Below are positions 35,595 through 44,272 of a stretch of DNA of 64,000 nucleotides, piece by piece. How positions within the stretch are numbered: the stretch's first letter is position 1; each line of letters begins with the position of its first letter. The notes below the pieces were generated by a model that was not told where the DNA came from, did no database searches, and worked only from the letters and a program-made list of their open reading frames with translations. The position numbers and the translations under genes are program-made. Source of the stretch: an uncultured Collinsella sp. (lineage in GTDB: Bacteria > Actinomycetota > Coriobacteriia > Coriobacteriales > Coriobacteriaceae); NCBI GenBank assembly GCA_902492235.1, contig CABUKS010000003.1, forward strand, positions 1 through 64,000, given 5' to 3'.

Positions 35595-36692
35595 TTAGCG
35601 CTGGGCGGCGTCCTCTAGGAGGGCGTCCCAAATCGCGAGGGCAGCTGCTGCTTCAGCTACGGGGACGGCTCGGGGGACGATGCAGGGATCGTGGCGGCCG
35701 TGGATCGAGAGCTCGGCATTTTCCATGGCGTCCATGTCTACGGTCTGCTGCTCGCGGCCAATGGAGGGCGTCGGCTTCACGGCCATACGCCACATGACGG
35801 GTGCGCCGGTGGAGATGCCGCCCAGAATGCCGCCGGCGTTATTGGACTCGACTGCAATGTCGCCGGTCTCTGCATCAACGCGGTATGGGTCGTTGTTCTC
35901 GCTGCCGCGCATGGCGGCCACGGCAAAGCCCATGCCAAACTCCACGCCCTTCACGGCGGGAATGCCAAACGCAATCTGCGCGATGCGGTTTTCGATGCCA
36001 TCGAACATGGGGTCACCGATGCCCGCGGGAAGCCCGTAGATGCCGCACTCCACAATGCCGCCGATGCTGTCGAGTTCATCGCGCGCGGCCAGAATTTCCT
36101 CGCGCATGCGACCGGCAGCGGCGGCGTCGATGCAGGGCAGGTCGTTCGTAAGGATCGCCTTGCGGTCGGCCTCGCGATAGACCATGTCGTCCATGGGCAG
36201 GTCGGAGATGCCGCCGATCTGCGCGACGTGCGCCATGACCTGAATGCCGCGGGCCTCAAGTGCCTGCAGCGCAATGCCGCCGGCGATGCATAAGGGGGCC
36301 GTTAGGCGGCCGGAAAAATGCCCGCCACCAGCGACATCGTGCATGTTGTGATACTTCACGCGCGCAGGGAAGTCCGCATGTCCGGGACGGGGCTTGCGGC
36401 GCAGCTCGGAGTAATCCTTGGAGCGCGTGTTGGTGTTCTCGATAATCGCTGCAATGGGCGCTCCGGTGGTATGTCCATCGACAACACCGGCGATGATGTG
36501 GGCGGCGTCAGCCTCGCGTCGTTTGGTCGCGGTCTCGTCGCGTCCGGGGGCGCGACGGTCGAGGAAGGCCTGCAGCTCCTCCTGGTCCACGGCGATGCCC
36601 GCCGGGATGCCATCGAGCGAGCAGCCGATAGCGGGGGAGTGCGACTGGCCGAAGATGCTTAAGTGCAAGACGTTGCCAAAAGTCGAGGACAT
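35595..36692 (-). CDS. aroC: Chorismate synthase
   Basis: 365 aa. ATG at 36692, one base after the aroA stop. The signature segments GQSHSPAIGCSLDGIP, the RxxGHADF-type RKPRPGHADF, DVAGGGHFSGR and RHDPCIVPRA are intact. It forms chorismate from EPSP using reduced FMN. The C-terminus is normal. The palindrome after it separates the chorismate-forming genes from pheA-aroEK-aroQ. Confidence 0.96.
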   Translation of the reverse strand: MSSTFGNVLHLSIFGQSHSPAIGCSLDGIPAGIAVDQEELQAFLDRRAPGRDETATKRREADAAHIIAGVVDGHTTGAPIAAIIENTNTRSKDYSELRRKPRPGHADFPARVKYHNMHDVAGGGHFSGRLTAPLCIAGGIALQALEARGIQVMAHVAQIGGISDLPMDDMVYREADRKAILTNDLPCIDAAAAGRMREEILAARDELDSIGGIVECGIYGLPAGIGDPMFDGIENRIAQIAFGIPAVKGVEFGMGFAVAAMRGSENNDPYRVDAETGDIAVESNNAGGILGGISTGAPVMWRMAVKPTPSIGREQQTVDMDAMENAELSIHGRHDPCIVPRAVPVAEAAAALAIWDALLEDAAQR

Positions 36693-36693
36693 G

Positions 36694-38013
36694 CTATTCC
36701 TCCTCGAGCGTGACCTTGCCGCCCAGTAGGCGGTAGTGGTCGAAGAAATCGGGATAGGACTTGTTGACGGCCTCGGCGCCGTGGATCACGACCTCGCCGG
36801 TGGCGCGGCTCGCGGCGATGGCGGCCATCATGGCGATGCGGTGGTCGTTGTGCGAATCGACCTCGCCGCCGGTGAAGGCATCGACACCCTTGATGATGAG
36901 GTCGTCACCGGCGATGCGCACCTGCGCTCCCAGCGCGGTGAGCTCGCGGGTGGTGGTGGCCAGGCGGTCGGATTCCTTGATGCGCAGGCGTGCGCAGTCA
37001 CGGATGAACGTGCGGCCCTGAGCCAGCGATGCCACGGCCGAGATGACGGGCACCAGGTCCGGAATGTCGTGGGCGCTCATCTCAAAGCCGGCGAGCTTGT
37101 CGGACTGCACAGTGGCGGCGTTCGTGGAGCGCACGATGCGGGCGCCAAAGCGCGAAAGCGCGGCGAGCACGTTGCGGTCGCCCTGTGCGGAGCTCAGCGA
37201 CACGCCCTCGACGGTGATGGGGTCGGTGCCGATGGCGCCGGCACACAGCCAAAAGGCAGCGTTGGACCAGTCACCCTCGACGGCCACGTTGCCGGGCGTG
37301 CGGTACGAGCCGCTGCTCACGCGGAAGTTCGTGACCTCGGGCTGGCCGTCCTTGGCCGGAATGCGCTCGACGTTGACCTCGACGCCAAAGGCCTTCATGG
37401 CCTGGATGGTCAGGTTGATATAGGGGCGGCTCTCGATGAGGCCGGTCACTTGCACACAGGAGGGCTGGGCCAGTAGCGGGGCCGCCAGCAGCAGGCCGGA
37501 GATATACTGCGAGCTCACGTTGCCCGGAAGCACAAAGGTGCCCGGGCGCATGCGGCCGCTCGTCTTGAGCGGAAAACCGCCCAGACCCTGTAGGTCGCAG
37601 CCGGCGGCGATGATCTCGTCCGAGAGCGGGGACAGCGGGCGGGCGCCCAAGCGTCCCTGACCCACAAAAGTTGCTTCTGCGCCCAGCGCGCAGGCGACGG
37701 GCAACATAAAGCGGAGCGTGGAGCCACTTTCGCCGCAGTCAAGCGTTCCGCCGGCAAGTGCCTTGAGCAGGCCAAACTCAATGCTCTTCATAGTGGGGTG
37801 GACCTGGAAGCCGTCCTCGACGGTCTCGATGCGAGCACCCAGGGCCGTAAGGCAGCGCACCGTGGCCTCGATGTCGGCGCAGGTGGTGTTGCAGGTAACG
37901 TGCGTCTCGCCGTTGGCAAGCGCAGCGCAGATGATGAGACGGTGCGCCATCGACTTGGACGCGATGGCGGGAACGGTGCCCTTAAGCGGGGACGGGGTGA
38001 TGCGGGCTAGCAT
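36694..38013 (-). CDS. aroA: 3-phosphoshikimate 1-carboxyvinyltransferase (EPSP synthase)
   Basis: 439 aa. Start at 38013, overlapping the aroB end by 7 bases. ASKSMAHR near the N-terminus, LDCGESGSTLRF, the repeated Arg/Lys sites, RIKESDR and SHNDHRIAMM are standard EPSP synthase motifs. It joins shikimate-3-phosphate and PEP (step 6). Gene order and overlaps show co-transcription with aroB and aroC. Confidence 0.96.
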   Translation of the reverse strand: MLARITPSPLKGTVPAIASKSMAHRLIICAALANGETHVTCNTTCADIEATVRCLTALGARIETVEDGFQVHPTMKSIEFGLLKALAGGTLDCGESGSTLRFMLPVACALGAEATFVGQGRLGARPLSPLSDEIIAAGCDLQGLGGFPLKTSGRMRPGTFVLPGNVSSQYISGLLLAAPLLAQPSCVQVTGLIESRPYINLTIQAMKAFGVEVNVERIPAKDGQPEVTNFRVSSGSYRTPGNVAVEGDWSNAAFWLCAGAIGTDPITVEGVSLSSAQGDRNVLAALSRFGARIVRSTNAATVQSDKLAGFEMSAHDIPDLVPVISAVASLAQGRTFIRDCARLRIKESDRLATTTRELTALGAQVRIAGDDLIIKGVDAFTGGEVDSHNDHRIAMMAAIAASRATGEVVIHGAEAVNKSYPDFFDHYRLLGGKVTLEEE

Positions 38014-39113
38014 GCGGATGCGTCTCCCTTCTGGCCGAGGCCCTCGGCAATGAGTTCGTGGAAAGTGGAAAGCGGCGTGCGGTCGATGCTGCAGCGGCCA
38101 ATGCCGTGCGGAATCACCAGGTCGATGGTGTCGCCCGCGCGCTTCTTGTCGTGGAGCGCCTCGGCAAAGACGGCATCGGCATCTAGGTCACAGCGGGTCT
38201 TGAGGCCATGGCGGGCGCAGAGCTCCTCAATACGACCGGGCAGTGCAGCATCGCAAACGCCGTGCAGGGCCGCGGCGCGCGTGATGATGCCCATGCCGAT
38301 CGACACGCAGTTGCCGTGTCCGAGCTCAAAGTGCTCGCAGGCCTCGACGGCGTGGCCGGCGCTGTGTCCAAAGTTGAGGAGCTTGCGCTGGTTGGTCTCG
38401 CGCTCGTCGGCGACGACCACGGCGCGCTTGATGTCGATATTGCGGGCGATGATGAGCGCTACGCGGGCCACATCGCGATTGAGTAGCTCCAGCGTGAGCG
38501 GGGTCTTCTCCAACTCGGCGAAAAGCTCCGGGTCGGCAATCACGGCGTGCTTGACGACCTCTCCGCAGCCGTCGGCGAACTGCTCGGGCGTAAGGGTGGC
38601 CAGGCACCCCACGTCGGCGATAACCACGCTCGGCTGCCAAAAGGCGCCGGCCAAGTTCTTGCCGGCAGCCAGGTCGATGGCGGTCTTGCCGCCCACCGAC
38701 GAATCCACCATGGCGAGCAGACTCGTCGGGATCTGCACAAACTTGCAGCCGCGCATGTAGGTGGCGGCCACAAAGCCCGCCACGTCGCCCACGACGCCGC
38801 CGCCGAGTGCCACGATCACGTCGGAGCGCGAAAGCTCGTGCTCGGCCACAAACTCCAAAATGGCAATATAGGTTTCGGCGCGCTTATGGGCCTCGCCGGC
38901 CTCGAAGGTGCAGATGCTCACCTCGTAGCCTGACGCCTCCAGGCTCTGCTTAACGGGCATCTGGTAGAGCGGACCCACGTTGGTGTCCGTCACGATGACG
39001 GCCTTGGTACCGCCGGCAGTGGCGCGCACGAGCGGTCCCGCCTGCTCCAGCAAAAACGTGCCAACATGCACCTGGTAGGGGCGTGCGGTGTCGATATCGA
39101 TGGTAATCGCCAT
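38007..39113 (-). CDS. aroB: 3-dehydroquinate synthase
   Basis: 368 aa. ATG at 39113. NAD and phosphate motifs GGGVVGDVAGF and MVDSSVGGKTAID, with the zinc-ligand region GEVVKHAVI and NFGHSAGHAVE. Converts DAHP to 3-dehydroquinate (step 2). Overlaps aroA; the gap to tyrA is 36 bases with a purine-rich ribosome-binding site. Confidence 0.96.
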   Translation of the reverse strand: MAITIDIDTARPYQVHVGTFLLEQAGPLVRATAGGTKAVIVTDTNVGPLYQMPVKQSLEASGYEVSICTFEAGEAHKRAETYIAILEFVAEHELSRSDVIVALGGGVVGDVAGFVAATYMRGCKFVQIPTSLLAMVDSSVGGKTAIDLAAGKNLAGAFWQPSVVIADVGCLATLTPEQFADGCGEVVKHAVIADPELFAELEKTPLTLELLNRDVARVALIIARNIDIKRAVVVADERETNQRKLLNFGHSAGHAVEACEHFELGHGNCVSIGMGIITRAAALHGVCDAALPGRIEELCARHGLKTRCDLDADAVFAEALHDKKRAGDTIDLVIPHGIGRCSIDRTPLSTFHELIAEGLGQKGDASAC

Positions 39114-39149
39114 AAGCTTCGGTCCTTTCGACCTGGCGTGATAGGTGGT

Positions 39150-40064
39150 CTAGTGGGAGGTCTCGTCGTCGAGCGCGCGCTTAATGCGGTCGCCCTCGGC
39201 AAGGAGATTCTCCAGATAGCGCTGGTCGCGGTCCTTGAGCGCACGGCTGTAGGCGCCAAGCGACTCGATTAGATGGTCGATCTCGAAGGCGAGCGCGTCG
39301 GCGTCGTCGATCATGAGCTCGGACCACATTTGCGGGTTGAGGTGCGCCACGCGGGTGAGATCGCGGTAGCTACCGGCCGAAAAGCCGTGGTGGACCTGGG
39401 CGGTCGGGCTCTTTACGTAGGCGTTGGACACCACGTGCGCAAGCTGGCTCGTGAAGGCGATGACGCGGTCGTGCTCGGCGGCGCTGGTCACGCTGAACTT
39501 GCCAAAGCCCAAGGGGCGCACCATCTCGCGCACCTGGCCCAAAAGCTCCAGTTTGAGTGCATCGTCCACCGCGGGCGGCACGAGCACGAGCGGCGCGCCC
39601 TGGAACAGGTCGGCACAGGAGTGAGCGTAGCCCGAGAACTGGGTGCCCGCCATGGGGTGCGCGCCCACAAAGTAAAAGCCGTGCTCGCGGGCAAGCTCAA
39701 AGGCGCGCTCGCACACGATGCCCTTGACGCCCACCGTGTCGATCACCACGGGACCCATGATGGCCTCGGTATCGGTGGCATCGGCGAGTGCCTGGGCATG
39801 CGCCTCGAGCCACTCGATGCAGGCCTCGGGGTAGCAAGCCAGGACGATGATGTCGCATTCGCCGAGTGTCTTGCCGTTGAGCTCTCCGGCGACAGTGCCC
39901 ATGCTGGCGGCCGTCATGACATCGTCATCGGGGTCCCAGGCCAGCACGCGGACGCCCGCCTGTGCATAGCCGCGGGCAAAACTGCCGCCGATCAGGCCCA
40001 AGCCGACGATGCCGGCGCACTTAGGGCCGCCCTGGTTAACGCGCGCGTTTCTCACCGTACCCAT
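39150..40064 (-). CDS. tyrA: Prephenate dehydrogenase
   Basis: 304 aa. ATG at 40064, three bases after the aroF stop. Rossmann GLGLIGGSFARGY, catalytic-region GAHPMAGTQFSG (His) and a C-terminal helical dimer domain. No ACT domain, so tyrosine feedback on this enzyme, if present, acts otherwise. Oxidative decarboxylation of prephenate to 4-hydroxyphenylpyruvate. Confidence 0.93.
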   Translation of the reverse strand: MGTVRNARVNQGGPKCAGIVGLGLIGGSFARGYAQAGVRVLAWDPDDDVMTAASMGTVAGELNGKTLGECDIIVLACYPEACIEWLEAHAQALADATDTEAIMGPVVIDTVGVKGIVCERAFELAREHGFYFVGAHPMAGTQFSGYAHSCADLFQGAPLVLVPPAVDDALKLELLGQVREMVRPLGFGKFSVTSAAEHDRVIAFTSQLAHVVSNAYVKSPTAQVHHGFSAGSYRDLTRVAHLNPQMWSELMIDDADALAFEIDHLIESLGAYSRALKDRDQRYLENLLAEGDRIKRALDDETSH

Positions 40065-40067
40065 GGG

Positions 40068-41090
40068 CTACTCCATGGTCTCTTGGCAGACAACCTCGCG
40101 GATGGCTCGGATACGGCGCATGGTGTCGTCGAACTGATCGGGGGTGAGGGCTTGGGCGCCGTCGGACCAGGCGCGGCTCGGCTCGTCGTGGACCTCGATC
40201 TCCAGGCCGTTGGCGCCGCAGGCGGTCGCGGCGAGCGCCATGGGCTCGACGTAGCGGGTGTAGCCGGTGGCGTGGCTGGGGTCGGCGACGACGGGCAGGT
40301 GCGACAGGTGGTGCAGCACCGGCACGGCGTTGAGGTCGAAGGTGTTGCGGGTGCGGGTCTCGAAGGTGCGGATGCCGCGCTCGCACAGAATGACGTTGTC
40401 GTTGCCCTCGCTCATGATGTACTCGGCTGCCATAAGCAGCTCATCGATCGTGCCGGACATGCCGCGCTTGAGCAGAATCGGGGTCTGGGTCTTGCCGACC
40501 TCCTTGAGCAGGGGGAAGTTCTGGGCGTTGCGGGCGCCGATCTGCATGACGTCAATCTTCTTGTCCAAGAAGACCTGCACGTCGCGTGGGTCCATGATCT
40601 CGGTGACGATCGGCATGTCGAGCTCGGCAGACGCCTCGCACAGCAGGTCGAGGCCGGAGGGGCCCATGCCCTGGTAGGCGTAGGGGGAGGTGCGGGGCTT
40701 GTAGGCACCGCCGCGCAGCATCGTGGCACCGGCGGCCTTCACGCGGCGGGCGATGCGGATGAGGTTCTCGCCCTCGACGGAGCACGGGCCGGCGATGACC
40801 TGGAACTGATCGCCGCCGATCTTGACGCCGTGGCCGCAGTCGATGACGGAGTCCTCGGGGTGGAACTTGCGGTTGGCGCGCTTGAACGGCTCGGAGACGC
40901 GCTGCACGCGCTCGACGACATCCATGGACTCGAGCAGGAACGGGTCGATCTTGGTCGTATCGCCCACCAGGCCGATGATGGTCTCGTTCTCGCCGCGCGA
41001 GACGTCGGTCTTCAGGCCCTTTTTCTCAATCCAGCTGACGATATGGCTGACGGCCTCGTCGCTGGCGCTCTGCTTTAAAATAGCAATCAT
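40068..41090 (-). CDS. aroF: 3-deoxy-7-phosphoheptulonate synthase (DAHP synthase)
   Basis: 340 aa. ATG at 41090 after GAGGTGAGAGG; upstream in-frame codons to 41138 lie in the leader. An N-terminal ferredoxin-like regulatory domain (MIAILKQSASDEAV to ~70), as in the Thermotoga type, precedes the barrel with IAGPCSVEGE, LRGGAYKPRTSPYAYQG and VVADPSHATG. This subtype is feedback-inhibited through the N-terminal domain. First step of the shikimate pathway and first gene of the operon. Confidence 0.94.
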   Translation of the reverse strand: MIAILKQSASDEAVSHIVSWIEKKGLKTDVSRGENETIIGLVGDTTKIDPFLLESMDVVERVQRVSEPFKRANRKFHPEDSVIDCGHGVKIGGDQFQVIAGPCSVEGENLIRIARRVKAAGATMLRGGAYKPRTSPYAYQGMGPSGLDLLCEASAELDMPIVTEIMDPRDVQVFLDKKIDVMQIGARNAQNFPLLKEVGKTQTPILLKRGMSGTIDELLMAAEYIMSEGNDNVILCERGIRTFETRTRNTFDLNAVPVLHHLSHLPVVADPSHATGYTRYVEPMALAATACGANGLEIEVHDEPSRAWSDGAQALTPDQFDDTMRRIRAIREVVCQETME

Positions 41091-41123
41091 GGTGTGCCTC
41101 TCACCTCGATGGATAACCCTTGC

Positions 41124-41148
41124 AAAAACGGCCCGCATCGCGAGCCGT
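41124..41148 (-). terminator. Attenuator-like hairpin in the aroF leader
   Basis: On the minus strand ACGGCTCGC, a three-base loop, GCGGGCCGT (9 pairs, one G-U), then five U. It ends 34 bases before the aroF start, after any upstream promoter, so it can act as a transcription attenuator. A possible 20-codon leader ORF in the same RNA has two Tyr and one Phe codon but no visible ribosome-binding site. Function is inferred. Confidence 0.6.
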
Positions 41149-41253
41149 GTATATATGGTGCATGAGAGTTTATACTATCTGACTCGCTTTTGCCTTCTAA
41201 AGTGGGCCGTTGCGCCGCGTCTTCCTCGGAATTGCAAAGCTTTTTCTTTTATT

Positions 41254-41283
41254 TTGATAGCCCGTGGTGCACTTGGGTATAAT
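41254..41283 (+). promoter_or_regulatory. Promoter of tRNA-Arg(CCG)
   Basis: TTGATA (41254-41259), 18-bp spacer, TATAAT (41278-41283), 11 bases before the mature tRNA. Near-consensus housekeeping sigma promoter. Confidence 0.88.
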
Positions 41284-41294
41284 GCCAAACGTTG

Positions 41295-41371
41295 GCCCTA
41301 TTAGCTCAGGGGATTAGAGCGTCTGCCTCCGGAGCAGAAGGCCGTTGGTTCGAATCCAACATGGGGCACCA
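41295..41371 (+). tRNA. tRNA-Arg (anticodon CCG)
   Basis: 77 nt with encoded CCA. The acceptor GCCCTAT pairs with ATGGGGC (one G-U); D arm AGCTCAGGGGATTAGAGC; anticodon loop CTCCGGA with CCG; T arm GGTTCGAATCC. It decodes CGG. Has its own promoter and terminator. Confidence 0.95.
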
Positions 41372-41382
41372 TCGAACGTAAG

Positions 41383-41416
41383 ACCGTCCGAACCTCGCAT
41401 GGTCCGGGCGGTTTTT
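41383..41416 (+). terminator. Terminator after tRNA-Arg(CCG)
   Basis: ACCGTCCGAACC (41383-41394), six-base loop, GGTCCGGGCGGT (41401-41412), then TTTT. Located 20-odd bases before the ATPase start. Confidence 0.88.
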
Positions 41417-41447
41417 CTTATACCGACGCGACGTGATGGGACGTGGT

Positions 41448-44171
41448 ATGGCAGCAACGGATATCGAGCGCGGACTCTCGACCGCCGAGGTCGAGGAGCG
41501 CATCGCCGCCGGTAAAATCAACCGCAACATGGAGCTCAAGACCAAGTCGGTCAAAGAGCTCATCATCGAGAACCTCTGCACGCTGTTCAATTTGATCAAC
41601 GTGATCTTGGCGTTCCTGGTCATTTTGACCGGTTCGTTTAAGAATCTGACGTTCCTGTTCGTGGTGTTCCTCAATACCGCCATCGGCGTCATCCAGTCCA
41701 TGCGTTCCAAGAAGATGGTCGATAAGCTCACGCTGCTGACCTCCAAGAAGGCCATCGCGGTGCGCGACGGCGCCGAGGTGGAGCTCGACTTGGACCAGAT
41801 CGTGCTCGACGACATCATTCGCTTGGGGCGCGGCGACCAGATTCCCGCCGACGCCGTGGTGGTTTCGGGCGAGGCTCTCGTGAACGAGAGCCTGCTGACG
41901 GGCGAGAGCGACCTTATCAAGAAACAGCCCGGTTCCGAGCTCATGAGCGGCAGCTTTATCGACTCGGGCCTGCTGCGCGCCCGCGTGATTCATGTCGGCG
42001 CCGACAACTACGTGGCCAAAATTAATAACGAGGCCAAGTACGTCAAAAAGGTCAATTCCGAGATCATGAACGCGCTTAACGCCATCGTTCGCTTTGCGAG
42101 CATCATCATGATCCCGCTCGGTTTGGCGTTGTTTGCCTCGAGTGTGAGCGAACTGTGGGATGCCGCGGGAACCCCGGGCGATAGCGCGCTTTCGTGGTGC
42201 TTCTCCGAGCTGTTGGCTGGTCATGTGCCTTCGTCGGCGCTGCTGTCCACGGTGGGCGCCCTGCTGGGCATGATCCCGCAAGGCCTGGTGCTGCTGACCT
42301 CGTCGGTGCTCGCCATCGCCACGGTGCGCCTGGCTCGCCGCAAGGTGCTGGCGCAGCAGCTCTACTGCATCGAGACGCTCGCTCGCGTCGACGTGCTGTG
42401 CCTGGACAAGACGGGCACCATCACGTCGGGCCGCATGGAGGTCGAGGGCACGTATCCGCTGCCGGTTGAGGGCGTGAGCCTAGGCGCCGGCTCGGACGAG
42501 GCGGCCGTTCCCGTCGATACCACGGTGCTCGATTTTGCGCTGGCTAACGTCGCGCGTGCGACTTCGGCCGATGCCAACGAGACCTGCCAGGCGCTGCTCA
42601 ACTATTACGCCGATCGCCCGGTCGAGGTGTCCGAGCCGCTGTCGGTCATTCCGTTCTCGTCCTCCAAAAAGTGGAGCGGCGCGTCGTTTGCGCAGGGCTC
42701 CTATGTAATGGGCGCCGCGCAGTTTGTGCTCTCTGATCGTGTGTTTTCGCAGGTCGAGAACCGTGTCGCCGAGCTTGCCGATACCTGCCGCGTGCTCGTG
42801 GTAGCGCTCGTTGACGGCTTTACGCCCGATGGCGATATGGTGGGCGAGGCCGAGCCCGTGGGCTTTGTGACCATCCGCGACGAGATTCGTACCTCGGCGG
42901 CCGAGACCATCGGCTACTTTAACGAGCAGGGCGTGACCCTCAACGTGATCAGTGGCGACGACCCGCGTACGGTGTCGTCGATCGCGCGCGTGGTGGGCGT
43001 GCCGGGGGCGGACGCTTATGTGGACGCCACGACGCTCGATACGCCGGCCAAGCTCGATGCCGCAGTGGACCGCTACCATGTCTTTGGTCGTGTGACCCCG
43101 CAGCAGAAGCGCGAGCTCGTGCAGGCGCTCAAGCGCCGCGAGCACACCGTGGCAATGACGGGCGACGGCGTCAACGACGTGCTGGCGCTTAAGGAGGCCG
43201 ACTGCTCCGTGGCCATGGCGGCCGGCTCCGATGCCGCGCGCAACGTGGCCGAGATCGTACTCGTCGACAACGACTTTGCCTCGATGCCCGCCGTGGTGGC
43301 CGAGGGCCGTCGCTCCATCAACAACCTGCAGCGTTCGGCCTCGCTGTTCCTGACCAAGACGCTGTTCTCGATGGGCCTGGCGGCGCTGTGCATCGCGCTG
43401 CCGCCGTATCCCTTCGAGCCCATCCAGATGACACTCATCAACTTCTTCTGCATCGGCGCGCCGGGCTTTGTGCTGGGTTTGGAGCCCAACAATGCTCGCG
43501 TGAAGGGGTCATTTTTGACTAACGTACTCAAGCGTGCGCTGCCGGCGTCGATTGCAGTCATTTTGGCTGCGGCGCTCGATATCTTTGTGGCGCGCGTGTT
43601 TGGCTTTAGCCAGCTCACGCTGTCTACGATGTGCCTGCTTACGTCGTGCGCGGCGAGCGTCAGCCTAATCTGGCGCATCTCGCAGCCTCTCACGCCCTTA
43701 CGTGTGGTGCTCTTTGTGTTTGTAGTCGCCGGCATCCTGGTGGGCGTTATCGGATTCCCGGAGCTGCTGTCTATTGCCAACCTGTCGATGGGCCAGATGG
43801 TTATCTTGGCTGTTATCGTGGTCTTTACCTGCTCGGTGTTCTTTAAGCTCGCCACGATGATGGATTCGCTCAAGCCGCGTCGTCGTCATGCCGCAACTGG
43901 TTTTGGCCGTGGTGTGCGCGTCCACCTGGGTCGCGGTGGCGGCAAGGTGAGCTCGACGGGTTCGACGGCCGAGCGTTTTGCCAAGCGCGTCGCCGCCGAC
44001 ATGGCACAGCGCCGCGAAGATCGCACCGCTCGCGAGGCCGAGGCCCGTGCACTCGAGGGCGTGGCCCAGGCCCAGCCCAAGAAAAAGAGGAGTACCGGAG
44101 CCAAGCGCTCTCGCGTGACCAAGTCCGCCCAAGGCATCAAAGTCTCGATGCCAAGCAAAAAGAAGAAGTAA
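41448..44171 (+). CDS. P-type cation-transporting ATPase (CtpE-like)
   Basis: About 907 aa from ATG 41448 (GGGA upstream); in-frame ATG 41436 and GTG 41433 are alternatives. The actuator motif LTGES, the phosphorylated Asp in LCLDKTGTIT (D320) and the hinge TGDGVNDVLALKEAD are present. About ten membrane helices. The IPQGLVLLTSSVLA helix-4 region and absence of N-terminal metal-binding domains resemble CtpE, a calcium-transport ATPase; the substrate remains inferred. The C-terminal ~80 residues are a basic, Arg/Lys/Ala-rich cytoplasmic tail ending in a Lys run, unusual for the family. It lies between a tRNA terminator and the zinc-ribbon gene. Confidence 0.85.
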   Translation: MAATDIERGLSTAEVEERIAAGKINRNMELKTKSVKELIIENLCTLFNLINVILAFLVILTGSFKNLTFLFVVFLNTAIGVIQSMRSKKMVDKLTLLTSKKAIAVRDGAEVELDLDQIVLDDIIRLGRGDQIPADAVVVSGEALVNESLLTGESDLIKKQPGSELMSGSFIDSGLLRARVIHVGADNYVAKINNEAKYVKKVNSEIMNALNAIVRFASIIMIPLGLALFASSVSELWDAAGTPGDSALSWCFSELLAGHVPSSALLSTVGALLGMIPQGLVLLTSSVLAIATVRLARRKVLAQQLYCIETLARVDVLCLDKTGTITSGRMEVEGTYPLPVEGVSLGAGSDEAAVPVDTTVLDFALANVARATSADANETCQALLNYYADRPVEVSEPLSVIPFSSSKKWSGASFAQGSYVMGAAQFVLSDRVFSQVENRVAELADTCRVLVVALVDGFTPDGDMVGEAEPVGFVTIRDEIRTSAAETIGYFNEQGVTLNVISGDDPRTVSSIARVVGVPGADAYVDATTLDTPAKLDAAVDRYHVFGRVTPQQKRELVQALKRREHTVAMTGDGVNDVLALKEADCSVAMAAGSDAARNVAEIVLVDNDFASMPAVVAEGRRSINNLQRSASLFLTKTLFSMGLAALCIALPPYPFEPIQMTLINFFCIGAPGFVLGLEPNNARVKGSFLTNVLKRALPASIAVILAAALDIFVARVFGFSQLTLSTMCLLTSCAASVSLIWRISQPLTPLRVVLFVFVVAGILVGVIGFPELLSIANLSMGQMVILAVIVVFTCSVFFKLATMMDSLKPRRRHAATGFGRGVRVHLGRGGGKVSSTGSTAERFAKRVAADMAQRREDRTAREAEARALEGVAQAQPKKKRSTGAKRSRVTKSAQGIKVSMPSKKKK

Positions 44172-44272
44172 CTACGCCCTGGCGATGTTGAATTGGTGCC
44201 TTGCTCCTGTGGGGCCGTGGCGATGTTATGCTCTAACCTCGATTGTTTAAATTGCTTCGAAAAGAGGATGCC

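Noticed and set aside
39273..41078. 601-codon open frame on the plus strand over tyrA-aroF
   Set aside because: Spans two real minus-strand genes; product is His/Gly/Val/Ala-rich with no family resemblance.
41091..41294. T-box riboswitch before aroF
   Set aside because: The leader is too short and lacks the T-box consensus; only a simple terminator hairpin is visible.
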